From: Nocardioides cremeus | GTDB lineage: Bacteria; Actinomycetota; Actinomycetes; Propionibacteriales; Nocardioidaceae | NCBI RefSeq assembly: GCF_030518195.1 | Contig: NZ_JAULSC010000007.1 | Coordinates: 62,001-126,000 of the forward strand | Direction: 5' to 3' | DNA length: 64,000 nucleotides | Shown here: positions 8,924 through 17,813 of the stretch, piece after piece | How positions within the stretch are numbered: position 1 is the stretch's first letter | How the letters are laid out: every line of letters starts with the position of its first letter | Translations under genes and position numbers: made by a program | Notes under the pieces: model-generated | What the model was told of the DNA's origin: nothing | Database searches by the model: none | Seen by the model: the letters and a program-made list of their open reading frames with translations, nothing else

Positions 8924-11494
8924 GTGTTCCGACTGACGTGGCGCAGCCTGCTGGCGCGCAAGGCGCGGCTGGCGATGAGCACCCTGGCGATCGTGCTGGG
9001 CATCGGCTTCCTGGGCGGGGTGCTGACCTTCAGCAGCGGCCTGTCCACGACGTTCACCGGCATCATCGAGGGCTCGACCTCTGACGCGCTGGTGCGCCCC
9101 GCGGGCACCGCGTCGTTCGAGGCGGTGGGCGCCGGCTCGACGGCCACCGTCTCCCCCGACGAGGTGGCGGCCCTCGAGGCGCTGCCCGAGGTGGCGCGCG
9201 CCGACGGCAGCGTCGACGGCCTGGGCCTCTACGTCCTCGACCCCGACGACAAGCTCGTGGGCACCGGCGGCGCACCCACCCTGGCCTTCAACTACGCGGC
9301 CAGCCCCAACATGGCCGGCGAGCCGATCCTCGAGCTCGACGGCGGGCGCTGGCCCGAGGCCGACGACGAGGTCGCCCTCGACACCGCGGCCGCCGACAAC
9401 GCCGGCTACGAGCTGGGCGACCGGGTCACCGTCATCCCGCCGGGCATCGACGGCTCCGGCCCGATCACCCGCGAGCTCGAGCTGGTCGGCCTGGCCGGCT
9501 TCAACGGCGGCGCCGGCACCGCCGGCAGCACCCTGGTGATCTTCTCCACCGACGGGGCGCAGGCGATGTTCCTGGGCGGTGCCGACGTGTTCACCTCGGT
9601 GACGCTGACCGCCGCCGACGGGGTCACCCAGGCCGAGCTGGTCGAGGCGGCGGGCGCGGCGCTGCCCGCGGGCTACGAGGCGGTCACCGGCGACGAGGTG
9701 GCCGAGGAGTCGCAGTCTGCGGTCGGGGAGTTCCTCGGCTTCATCGACATCTTCCTGGGCACCTTCGCGGTGATCGCGGTCATCGTCGGCGGCTTCATCA
9801 TCGCCAACACCTTCTCGATCCTGGTCGCCCAGCGGGTGCGCGAGCTGGCGCTGCTGCGCGCCCTGGGCGCCAGCCGGGTGCAGGTACGCCGCTCGGTGCT
9901 GCTCGAGGCGGGGCTCACCGCCCTGGTCGGCTCCACGCTGGGCCTGGTGCTGGGCCTGGGCCTGGCCCGCGGCCTGGCCGTGCTCTTCGGCAGCTTCGGC
10001 CTCGAGATCAACGGCGCGGTGCTGACCCTGACCCCGGCGACGGTCGCGGCGGCGTACGTCGTGGGGCTGGGCGTGACGCTGCTGTCGGCGTACCTGCCGG
10101 CGCGGCGCGCCTCGCGGGTGGCGCCGGTCGCGGCGATGCGCGAGGACACCGCCACCCCCGAGCAGGGCCTGGGTCGGCGCACCGCCGTCGGGGTGGTCCT
10201 CCTCGTGCTCGGTGCGGGCGCGGCCGGCGCCGGCGTGGTCGGCGCCCCGGGCAACGACGCGCTGTGGATCGGGGCGGGCGCGGTGGTGTGGGTGCTGACC
10301 GCCGCCGCGATCAGCCCGGTGCTGGGCCGCCCGGTGCTGCTCGGCGCGCGGCGGGTCTTCAGCGCCGTCTTCGGCACCACCGGGCGCCTGGCCGGCGACA
10401 ACGCGCTGCGCAACCCGCGCCGCACCGGCGCGACCGCGTCGGCGCTGATGATCGGGCTGACCCTGGTCTCGGCGGTCGGGGTGCTGGCCGCGTCGATGGC
10501 GGCCTCGACCGACAAGCTCGTCGACGACCAGTTCGAGGCCGACTTCCTGGTGCAGTCGCCGGTCTTCGGCAGCTTCCCGGTCGCGATCGGCGACCAGATG
10601 GCGCAGGTCGACGGGGTGGCGGTGCTGGCGCGCCAGCAGGGCGTGCTGGCCACGGTGGGTGACGACGAGGAGCCGACATACATCGTGGCCTCCGACGACG
10701 CGTTCGGCGACGTCTACGACCTCACAGTCACCGAGGGCGCGGCCCAGCCGGGGGCGGGTCAGGCGGTGGTCAGCGCCGACACCGCGACCGAGCGCGACCT
10801 CGAGGTCGGCTCGACGCTCGAGCTCGGCTTCCCCGGCGCCGACCCGGTCGAGGTCGAGGTCGCCGGCATCATCGACGACACCCCCGTCGCCGGGCCGGTC
10901 AACGTCGGCTTCGACGTGCTCGAGGAGGCTGGCGTGCGCCGCGTCGACACGACGCTGAGCGTCAACACCGAGCCCGGCTCGTCGTCGGAGCGGGTGCAGG
11001 CGGTGCAGGACGAGCTCGACGAGATCGTCGCCGACCTGCCGATCGTGGCGGTGCAGGACAAGGAGGAGTTCGCCGACTCCATCACCGCGCAGATCAACCA
11101 GCTGCTCTACATCGTCTACGGGCTGCTGGCGCTGTCGGTGGTGATCGCGGTGATCGGCATCGTCAACACCCTGAGCCTCAGCGTCCTCGAGCGCACCCGC
11201 GAGATCGGGCTGCTGCGCGCCGTGGGCCTCTCGCGCCCCCGGCTGCGGCGAATGGTGACCCTGGAGTCGGTGACCATCTCGCTGATGGGCGCGGTGCTGG
11301 GGCTGGCGCTGGGCCTGGTGATCGGGGTGCTGCTGCAGCGCTCGCTGCGCGAGGACCTCTCCGAGCTGGCGCTGCCCTGGACCAGCCTGGTGGTCTTCCT
11401 GGCGGTCTCGGTGCTCTTCGGCGTGGTCGCCTCGATCCTCCCGGCGATCCGCGCCTCGCGGATGAACGTGCTGGAGGCGATCGCGACCGAGTAG
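8924..11494 (+). CDS. FtsX-like ABC transporter permease
   Basis: An 856-residue permease with two copies of the MacB-periplasmic-domain plus FtsX module: a first membrane segment near residues 16-37, a large extracytoplasmic part, three membrane segments around 280-395, a central linker with more membrane segments, a second extracytoplasmic part and three final segments (about 725-850). Each FtsX half carries the RVRELALLRALGASR or TREIGLLRAVGLSR coupling motif. The GTG start lies four bases after the stop of the ATPase gene, indicating translational coupling. Length and double layout match the usual actinobacterial FtsX exporters. Confidence 0.93.
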   Translation: MFRLTWRSLLARKARLAMSTLAIVLGIGFLGGVLTFSSGLSTTFTGIIEGSTSDALVRPAGTASFEAVGAGSTATVSPDEVAALEALPEVARADGSVDGLGLYVLDPDDKLVGTGGAPTLAFNYAASPNMAGEPILELDGGRWPEADDEVALDTAAADNAGYELGDRVTVIPPGIDGSGPITRELELVGLAGFNGGAGTAGSTLVIFSTDGAQAMFLGGADVFTSVTLTAADGVTQAELVEAAGAALPAGYEAVTGDEVAEESQSAVGEFLGFIDIFLGTFAVIAVIVGGFIIANTFSILVAQRVRELALLRALGASRVQVRRSVLLEAGLTALVGSTLGLVLGLGLARGLAVLFGSFGLEINGAVLTLTPATVAAAYVVGLGVTLLSAYLPARRASRVAPVAAMREDTATPEQGLGRRTAVGVVLLVLGAGAAGAGVVGAPGNDALWIGAGAVVWVLTAAAISPVLGRPVLLGARRVFSAVFGTTGRLAGDNALRNPRRTGATASALMIGLTLVSAVGVLAASMAASTDKLVDDQFEADFLVQSPVFGSFPVAIGDQMAQVDGVAVLARQQGVLATVGDDEEPTYIVASDDAFGDVYDLTVTEGAAQPGAGQAVVSADTATERDLEVGSTLELGFPGADPVEVEVAGIIDDTPVAGPVNVGFDVLEEAGVRRVDTTLSVNTEPGSSSERVQAVQDELDEIVADLPIVAVQDKEEFADSITAQINQLLYIVYGLLALSVVIAVIGIVNTLSLSVLERTREIGLLRAVGLSRPRLRRMVTLESVTISLMGAVLGLALGLVIGVLLQRSLREDLSELALPWTSLVVFLAVSVLFGVVASILPAIRASRMNVLEAIATE

Positions 11495-11512
11495 CCAGGG
11501 GGCTGAGCGGGC

Positions 11513-13556
11513 TCAGCGGGCACCCGCCCCCAGCCGCCAGGTCACCGGGCTCAGCGGGTCGGGCTCGTAGCAGCAGTAGGTGCCGGTGCGCAGGCGCCGC
11601 GAGAGGTGGGCGCCGAGGTCGGGGTGCTCGGTGGCCAGGCGGGCCAGGGCGTAGCGCAGCGAGCGCGTCACGCTGGTGCGGGCCCGCTCCGCCGAGCCGC
11701 CGGTACGCCGGTCGCGACCGCCCAGCCCGACCGCCCGGGCCAGCTCGTCGACCAGGTAGTCGCGGTCGCGCCGGGCCACCTCCTCGCGGGCCAGGTCGTT
11801 GGTCAGCACCGCCTCGTCCAGGTCCTCCTCGACCTCGACGAGGCGTCGGCGGTAGGCCGCCTTGGCCACCTCGTCGAGCACCAGCAGCCCGCTGCTGTCG
11901 ACCCGCGTCGCCCCGTCGGGTGCTTCGGGGGCGCTCTCGGCGGCGACCAGGTCGAGCGCGTGCAGCTCCCGGCCAGGGCTGGCCAGCAGCCGCTCGAGGT
12001 AGCGCAGCCCCTTGAGGTCGGGCAGCACCCGCTCCACCCCGCCCAGCGCCACCCGCCAGCTGGTGCCCAGCCGCTCGAGGACGGCCACCGCGGGCGCACC
12101 CGCCGCTCCCCCGGCCTCCTCGGCGTCGTACCCGCGCAGGCGGCGTACGTCGAGGGCCGCACCGAACGCCTCGTACGCCGCCAGCGCGGCGTCCCGCTCG
12201 AGCCGGGCCGCCTCGGGGCGACCGGCCGCGTCGAGCGCCGCGGCGAGCACCTCTCGTGCCCCGGCGGTCTCGTAGGGCGCCTCGGCGTCGGCCCAGGCGG
12301 CCACCGCGGCCGCGGCCGGGTCGACCGCGGGACGCCCGGCCACCAGCTCGGCGCGGGCCCGGGCCAGGGCCGCGGCGGCCACGAGAACCGGTCCGGCCCA
12401 TCGCTCGGCGATCTCCTCGAGCCGGTCGGCGGCCTCGGCCGCGGGGAGCGCTCGCCCGAGGGCGGCGGCGATCTCGGCCTGCGCGTCCAGCAGCGGCGCC
12501 ACCCGCAGCTCGACGAAGGGCGGGAGCTCCTTGGAGGGCATCGGCAGCGGGTGCGCGACGGCCTCCTGCACCAGCGCCAGCGCCTCCTCGCCGCGCCCCT
12601 GCGCGAGGCGCAGCAGGGCGAGAGCGGGCTGCGGGCACCAGGCGTGCTCGTGGGCCTCGAGCAGCGCGTCCTCGGCGCCGGCCAGGTCGCCGCGGCGCAG
12701 CCGGATGGTGCCGAGCTCGACCAGCGGCCAGCCGAACTCACGACGCATCCACGGCCTGAGCTCCTCGCAGGCGGCCATCGCCTCGGCCTCGGCGAGGTCG
12801 CCGGGGCCCGACCAGCGCAGCATCTCGGCGCGGTGCACCCGGCAGCGGCCGTTGATGCCGCCGATGGCGCGGCCCGGGCGCCAGCGGTCCATCACCTCGG
12901 TCCACTCCCGGGCCCGGTCGTGGCGCCCGACCCCTTGAGCCGCGCAGACCAGCTCGCAGAGCATGATCCCGGCGGTGAGCGGGTCGACCTGCTCGGACGT
13001 GAGCTCGAGGGCCACCTCGTCGAGCTGCTCGAGACCCTCCTCGACCGCGCCGTCGAGGATCCGTAGCCGGGCCAGCGTGGTGCGTCCGACGACGACCGCC
13101 GCGGCCACGTCGCGCTCCCGGCCCAGCGCGACGTGGCCGGCCGGCCTGCTCCTCGGCGCCGGCCATGTCGCCGCTGAAGAACCGTTCGTAGCCGGCCACC
13201 ATCGCCACCACCGCCCACACCGGCGACTCCGGCGTGGCCTCCAGCAGCGCCTCGGCTCGCCGGCACCAGCCGCGCACGGTGGCCATCAGGCCCGAGTCGA
13301 CGAGCAGGTGCAACGCCGTCATCGCCGCGGCGCGGCCGGCCCGCTCGGTCTCGCCGCGCTGCACGTGCAAAGCGTGCAGGTGCTCCCAGGCGGCGATGCA
13401 GCGCTCGAGGTCGCCGGCCCCGTAGTGGGCCTCGGCCTCCACCTCCAGGGCACCCGCCTGGTCGACCCCGCCCTCGTCGGCCGGGCCCGCGACCTCGGCC
13501 AGGGCCTCGGCCCATGCACCGGTGTCGAGAGCCGCACGAGCCCGGTCGAGCGCCAT
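11513..13556 (-). pseudogene. TPR-type regulator, broken by a 4-bp GGCC slippage
   Basis: Two overlapping frames together make one TPR-rich protein of about 680 residues. The first runs from ATG 13556 (or GTG 13571) to about residue 140 (FSGDMAGAEEQAG); the rest continues in another frame after the GGCC tract at 13135-13146 and ends at 11513. Removing one GGCC unit joins them as ...EQAGHVALGRERD. The C-terminal ~170 residues (LKGLRYLERLLASPGRE, then SAERARTSVTRSLRYAL, ending TGTYCCYEPDPLSPVTWRL) match a domain often found at the end of actinobacterial ATPase/cyclase-type TPR regulators. It lacks an N-terminal ATPase. It diverges from a cupin gene. True pseudogene, phase variation or a sequencing error cannot be separated here. 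Confidence 0.75.
13135..13146 (+). repeat. GGCC x3 tetranucleotide tract at the frameshift
   Basis: GGCCGGCCGGCC lies exactly where the two frames of the TPR regulator part. Loss of one four-base unit restores a single open frame. Confidence 0.8.
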
Positions 13557-13563
13557 GTCGCAG

Positions 13564-13582
13564 TGTGACACCGATTGTCACG
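13564..13582. promoter_or_regulatory. Candidate operator between TPR regulator and cupin gene
   Basis: TGTGACA-N5-TGTCACG forms a near-perfect inverted repeat (one mismatch in seven) just upstream of the regulator ATG at 13556 and 44 bases from the cupin ATG. Its place in the divergent gap suggests a protein binding site; the binder is unknown. Confidence 0.45.
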
Positions 13583-13625
13583 CCGTACGAGTGTCAGCTC
13601 CTCAACTCGACGACAGGTGATCGCC

Positions 13626-14012
13626 ATGCACGTCAACCAGCACGACCTCCCCGTCAAGATCGACGTCCCCGGCGCCACCGCGCGCCAGCTGCCCGACTTC
13701 GGCCTGGCCGAGGGGCCCCTGGCCGCCGAGTGGTTCACCCTCGCCGCGGGCACCGACATCGCCCCGCTGCTCGTGGGGCTGCCCGGAGACGCCTGCCAGT
13801 CCACCCACATCGGCTACGTCATCTCCGGCGCGCTGGTCGTCAGCTACACCGACGGCGAGCAGGAGCGCTGCGCCCGCGGCGACCTCTTCAGCTGGCGCTC
13901 CGGGCACAGCGTGAGGGTCGAGGAGGACGCCGAGGTCATCCTCTTCAGCCCCTCCCACGCCCACACGGTCGTGCTCGACCACATGCTGGGGGTGATGGGG
14001 GCGGCGGTCTGA
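13626..14012 (+). CDS. Small cupin-domain protein
   Basis: A 128-residue single-domain beta-barrel protein. The central STHIGYVISGALVVSYTDGE followed by CARGDLFSWRSGH fits cupin motifs 1 and 2, with H and acidic residues available for metal binding, though the usual two-histidine HxH pair is not present. Start ATG 13626 is the first methionine in frame after the divergent regulatory gap. The neighbour is the divergent, frame-broken TPR regulator; such pairs suggest a regulated small enzyme or sensor, which is an inference. No substrate can be proposed. Confidence 0.75.
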   Translation: MHVNQHDLPVKIDVPGATARQLPDFGLAEGPLAAEWFTLAAGTDIAPLLVGLPGDACQSTHIGYVISGALVVSYTDGEQERCARGDLFSWRSGHSVRVEEDAEVILFSPSHAHTVVLDHMLGVMGAAV

Positions 14013-14021
14013 GCCGCGGCC

Positions 14022-14177
14022 GCCGGGAGTTTCATCGGCCGGCCGACGGACCTGGTGGGTGGCCGATGAAGCTTCATCGGCCCGGCGGGAGTTTTGTCGG
14101 CCGGCCGACAAAACTCTCGTCACCCCCACGAAGGTTCAGCCAGGCGGCGCGAGTTCCATCGGGTCCCCGATGAACCT
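14022..14177. repeat. Palindrome cluster between convergent genes
   Basis: Several related palindromes fill the gap between the cupin and dapC stops: a perfect 24-bp palindrome at 14091-14114 (arm GTTTTGTCGGCC), a perfect 18-bp palindrome CCGATGAAGCTTCATCGG at 14063-14080, and an imperfect hairpin at 14154-14174. The units share the theme GGCGGGAGTTTCATCGG or GGCGGGAGTTTTGTCGG. The word GGCTGAA occurs twice on the minus strand, once containing the dapC stop codon. Some units may act as bidirectional terminators. Confidence 0.8.
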
Positions 14178-15326
14178 TCAGCCGGCCGCCAGCCGCGCCA
14201 CGGCCGCCGCGACCCGCTCGTCGGTGGCGGTGAAGGCGACCCGCACGTGGCGGGCGCCGGCGCGGCCGTAGAAGACGCCGGGGGCGGCGAGGATGCCGCG
14301 CTCGGCGAGCCACGCCACGGTCTCCCAGCAGTCCTGCTCGACGCCGTCGACCACGCGGGTCGACCACAGGTAGAGCGACGACTCGGAGTGGTCGACGCGG
14401 AAGCCCGCGCCCTCCAGCGCCGCGCGCAGGGACGCGCGCCGCGCGGCGTAGCGGGCGTGCTGCTCGTCGGCGTGCGCGTCGTCGTCGAGGGCCGCGACCA
14501 TCGCGTGCTGCATCGGCCCGGGCATGATCAGTCCGAGGTTCTTGCGCACCGCGAGCAGCTCGCCGACCAGGGCCGGGTCGCCGGCCACGAAGGAGCAGCG
14601 GTAGCCGGCGAGGTTGGATCGCTTCGAGAGCGAGTGCACCGCGAGGATGCCGTCGAGCGAGCCGCCGTTGATGTCGGGGTGCAGCACCGAGACCGGCCGC
14701 TCGCCCTCCCAGGAGCACTCGATGTAGCACTCGTCGGAGACCAGCACGGTGCCGCGCTCGCGGCACCACTCGACGACCTTGCGCAGGTGCGCCGGGGGCA
14801 GCACCCGCCCGGTCGGGTTCGAGGGCGAGTTCAGCCACAGCAGCGCCGGCGCCTCGGGCCCGAAGGACGTCAGCGAGTCGGTGGCCACGCCCGTCGCGCC
14901 GCACAGCGCCGCCCCGACCTCGTACGTCGGGTAGGCCAGCTCGGGGTAGGCGACCACGTCGCCGGCGCCCACGCCCAGGTGCATCGGCAGGGTCGCGACC
15001 AGCTCCTTGGAGCCGATCGAGGGGATCACCGCGTCGAGCCCGAGCCCGGGCACGCCGCTGACGCCGTGGCGCCGCTCGAGCCAGTCGAGGCAGGCCTGGC
15101 GGGTGCGCTCGAGGCCGATGGTGACCGGGTAGCCCGGCGAGTCGGTGGCCGCGGCCAGGGCCGCCTGCGCCACCTCGGGGGTGGGGTCGACGGGGGTGCC
15201 GACGGACAGGTCGACCAGCCCGTCGGGGTGGGCGCGCGCGGTGGCGGCGTACCCCGTCAGCTTGTCCCAGGGGAAGTCGGGCAGGCGGGCCGAGACCGGC
15301 CCGCCTGCCCGGCGACGCTGGTTCAG
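14178..15326 (-). CDS. dapC: Succinyldiaminopimelate transaminase
   Basis: PLP-dependent aminotransferase that converts N-succinyl-2-amino-6-ketopimelate to N-succinyl-DAP in lysine and peptidoglycan precursor synthesis. Conserved N-terminus VSARLPDFPWD and DLSVGTPVDPTP, substrate loop NSPSNPTGR, and the PLP lysine in SLSKRSNLAGYR are present. No ATG, GTG or TTG is found in frame upstream of the conserved N-terminus; the best candidate start is CTG at 15326, whose bases overlap the fdxA stop (CTGA) and which is preceded by AGGA. That gives 382 residues, normal for the family. An in-frame GTG would remove essential N-terminal sequence. The fdxA-dapC pair is conserved in actinobacteria. Confidence 0.9.
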   Translation of the reverse strand: MNQRRRAGGPVSARLPDFPWDKLTGYAATARAHPDGLVDLSVGTPVDPTPEVAQAALAAATDSPGYPVTIGLERTRQACLDWLERRHGVSGVPGLGLDAVIPSIGSKELVATLPMHLGVGAGDVVAYPELAYPTYEVGAALCGATGVATDSLTSFGPEAPALLWLNSPSNPTGRVLPPAHLRKVVEWCRERGTVLVSDECYIECSWEGERPVSVLHPDINGGSLDGILAVHSLSKRSNLAGYRCSFVAGDPALVGELLAVRKNLGLIMPGPMQHAMVAALDDDAHADEQHARYAARRASLRAALEGAGFRVDHSESSLYLWSTRVVDGVEQDCWETVAWLAERGILAAPGVFYGRAGARHVRVAFTATDERVAAAVARLAAG

Positions 15327-15649
15327 GAGTCCTGGTTCTGCGGCGGGAGGGCGGCGATCATCGGGTGGTCCTTGTCGATCTCACCCATCTTGGCCGCACC
15401 GCCCGGCGAGCCGAGGTCGTCGAAGAACTGCACGTTGGCGTCGTAGTAGCCCTTCCACTCCTCCGGGGTGTCGTCCTCGTAGAAGATCGCCTCGACCGGG
15501 CAGACCGGCTCGCAGGCGCCGCAGTCGACGCACTCGTCGGGGTGGATGTAGAGCATCCGCTTGCCCTCGTAGATGCAGTCGACGGGGCACTCGTCGACGC
15601 AGGCGCGGTCCTTGAGGTCGACGCACGGCTGGGAGATGACGTAGGTCAC
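15323..15649 (-). CDS. fdxA: 7Fe ferredoxin
   Basis: A 108-residue electron carrier of the actinobacterial FdxA/FdxC type carrying one 3Fe-4S and one 4Fe-4S cluster. Cysteines lie at 9, 17, 21, 25 and at 40, 43, 46, 50, in the second case as CVDCGACEPVC. The C-terminal extension (about 50 residues, EEWKGYYDANVQFF) is usual for this subgroup. The GTG start at 15649 has a strong AGGAGG nine bases upstream. Its stop codon overlaps the proposed CTG start of dapC, so the two are translationally coupled. Confidence 0.95.
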   Translation of the reverse strand: MTYVISQPCVDLKDRACVDECPVDCIYEGKRMLYIHPDECVDCGACEPVCPVEAIFYEDDTPEEWKGYYDANVQFFDDLGSPGGAAKMGEIDKDHPMIAALPPQNQDS

Positions 15650-15736
15650 CGGTTCCTCCTCGGAGGCGGGGTCAGCGGGGGTTCGAACGTGGTGGTGGCG
15701 TCCGGTGGACACCGACCTCCAGCCTAGTATCCCGTC

Positions 15737-16729
15737 GTGCCTGAGTCGTCGGAAGCCCACCCTTCGGGAGCGGCGTCACCGCCCCCCGGGGCCCCGCACC
15801 TCGGCCCGCACGTGGTGGGCACCCGGGTGGTGGTGCGCAGCGTCGTACGCAGCGAGGGTGCGCCCGGGGTCGTCGAGACCGGTCCGAGCGGCGGCCCGGC
15901 GCTGACCGACGTGCTCGGCACCTGCCTGGCGTGGGGCGAGGGCGTCTGCGTGGTGCAGCCCGCCGACGGCGAGCCGGTGACGATCGCGATCGCCGACATC
16001 GTGGCCGGCAAGCCGGTGCCGCCGCGGGCCTCGGTGCGCCAGCGGGTCTCGGCCCGCCAGGCCGAGGCGCACTCCTTCGTGCTCTTCCCCGACGTGGAGC
16101 GCCGCGACCTCGGCGAGTGGGTGCTGCGCAGCGACCCGGCCCCGATCGGGCGCCTCTACAAGCGCGCCAACTCCGCGCTGGCGATGGGCGACCCGGGCTG
16201 CGACCTCGACGAGGCCGAGCGCGCGGTGCTCGACTTCTACGCCGAGCGCGGCCGCGAGCCGATGGTGGCCGTCGAGGCCGACAGCGACGTCGAGGCGGCC
16301 TTCCGCGAGCGCGGCTGGGTCGCCCACCCGAGCGGCGAGTTCGAGTTCCGCCTCGGCTCGCTGGTCTCCGTACGCCGCCGCCGGCGCGGCGGCGGGCGGG
16401 GCCTGGGCGTGGTGGCGCTCGAGGGCGACCGCGACGAGCGGGTGCACGTGGTGGTGCCCGGCCCCGCCGAGCCGCTGGCCGAGGGCCGCGGCGCGGTGCA
16501 CGACGACTGGCTGGGCCTCAACGGCCTGCGCACCCACCTCGCGCACCGCCGCCAGGGGCTGGCCGGCGAGGTCCTCGACGCACTGCTCGAGTGGGGCGCC
16601 GAGCGCGGCGCGATGACGGTGTGGCTGCACGTCGAGACCGACAACCCCGCCGCCCGCGCCCTCTACGACGACCTGGGGCTGGCGGTGCACCACGTGGGGC
16701 GCTACCTGGTGCCCGGCGACGAGCGCTGA
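15737..16729 (+). CDS. GNAT-family N-acetyltransferase (Rv0428c-like)
   Basis: A 330-residue protein: an N-terminal small barrel-like part (LGPHVVGTRVVVRSVV) ending in AIADIVAGKPVPPR, a middle linker, then a GNAT domain in the last ~100 residues with the acetyl-CoA loop HRRQGLAGEVLDALLEW and ETDNPAARALYDDLGL. The layout resembles the mycobacterial Rv0428c-type acetyltransferases. The acceptor is unknown. GTG 15737 follows a -10-like TAGTAT (15725-15730) by six bases, so the message is probably leaderless. It diverges from fdxA. Confidence 0.85.
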   Translation: MPESSEAHPSGAASPPPGAPHLGPHVVGTRVVVRSVVRSEGAPGVVETGPSGGPALTDVLGTCLAWGEGVCVVQPADGEPVTIAIADIVAGKPVPPRASVRQRVSARQAEAHSFVLFPDVERRDLGEWVLRSDPAPIGRLYKRANSALAMGDPGCDLDEAERAVLDFYAERGREPMVAVEADSDVEAAFRERGWVAHPSGEFEFRLGSLVSVRRRRRGGGRGLGVVALEGDRDERVHVVVPGPAEPLAEGRGAVHDDWLGLNGLRTHLAHRRQGLAGEVLDALLEWGAERGAMTVWLHVETDNPAARALYDDLGLAVHHVGRYLVPGDER

Positions 16730-16736
16730 GGGCCCC

Positions 16737-17774
16737 TCAGTCCCCGTCCCGTACGCCGACACCCTCCTCCCGACTGTGCCCCGGGCCGGACTCCCCGGAG
16801 CGGCCGTCGTCGTTGCCGTAGGACAGGGCGCGGAAGACCCGCTCGGCGCCGGCCGTGACGGGGATCCACCAGGCCCGCTGGAAGGCGAGCACCAGGGTGC
16901 CGGCCACCAGCATCCCGGCGAGGTTGATGCCGAGCTGGGCCAGCGAGCCCTGGATCTCGGCGACCTCGAGGAAGGCCAGGCCCAGGGCCAGGTTGCCGGC
17001 GGCGGGCACGGTGGTGACGCTGATGAAGACGCCGACCATGGTGGAGGTCTTCTGGATCGACAGCGCCAGCACGCCCACCGCGCCCGCGATCAGTGCCACC
17101 ACCAGCGACCACTGGTCGGGTCGCCAGATGAATCCGGTGTTGGGGCGTGGCCCGGTCACGTCGGCCAGGTCGATCATCCCGGTGAGCCGGCCCAGCACGC
17201 AGAGCAGGCCGACCACCGCGATGGCCAGCACGAAGGAGAGCACCAGCAGCTGCAGGCTGCGGCGTACGAGCTGCCAGCGGCCCAGCACGATGCCGGCGCT
17301 GGCCGAGGCGACCACCGCGAAGTCGGGGCCCACCACCATCGCGCCGACCACCAGCACCGCGGAGTCGGTGAGCACCGCGACCGCGCCGAGCGCGACGGCC
17401 AGCACCAGGAACAGGTGGTAGGACACGGTGGGGTCGGCGCCACTCTCGGCGTCGGCGGCGACCTGCTCCCAGATCACCGCGTCGTCGGGGTGCCCGGCGG
17501 CCACGGCCTCGAGCTCCTCGGCGCGGTCGAAGGGCGCCCCGCTGGGCTCGACGACCAGGATCGAGCCGCGCTCCTTGAGCCCGCAGCGCTCCAGCTTGTC
17601 GATCAGCGGCCCGGCCTTCTCGCGGGCCACGTCGCACTCCAGCAGGTCACCGGGCGGCTCGAGCACCGCGTCGCGCTGCAGGGTGACGTTGGTGATCCAG
17701 TCCTTGGCGCACAGCGTCTCGCGCACGGAGTCGGTCAGGTCGGCGGGTGCGGTGAGCCGCAGGTGGACCAGCAT
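16737..17774 (-). CDS. DUF389-family membrane protein
   Basis: A 345-residue protein with a cytoplasmic N-terminal ferredoxin-like part (MLVHLRLTAPADLTDSV) and, from about residue 120, a membrane domain of six hydrophobic segments with the family signature VLVVGAMVVGPDFAVVASAS, where AMxxxP is characteristic of DUF389/TIGR00341. The last ~25 residues are charged. Function of the family is not established. It is convergent with the GNAT gene, the stops being seven bases apart. GTG or ATG choice: ATG 17774 starts directly at the conserved N-terminus. Confidence 0.88.
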   Translation of the reverse strand: MLVHLRLTAPADLTDSVRETLCAKDWITNVTLQRDAVLEPPGDLLECDVAREKAGPLIDKLERCGLKERGSILVVEPSGAPFDRAEELEAVAAGHPDDAVIWEQVAADAESGADPTVSYHLFLVLAVALGAVAVLTDSAVLVVGAMVVGPDFAVVASASAGIVLGRWQLVRRSLQLLVLSFVLAIAVVGLLCVLGRLTGMIDLADVTGPRPNTGFIWRPDQWSLVVALIAGAVGVLALSIQKTSTMVGVFISVTTVPAAGNLALGLAFLEVAEIQGSLAQLGINLAGMLVAGTLVLAFQRAWWIPVTAGAERVFRALSYGNDDGRSGESGPGHSREEGVGVRDGD

Positions 17775-17813
17775 CTGCTCACGATAGGGCCACCCCGGCC
17801 CACCGGGTCAGGC

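Noticed and set aside
11513..13108. Stand-alone regulator starting at GTG 13108
   Set aside because: The upstream frame continues the same TPR protein and joins perfectly if one GGCC unit is removed, so the GTG start is probably an artefact.
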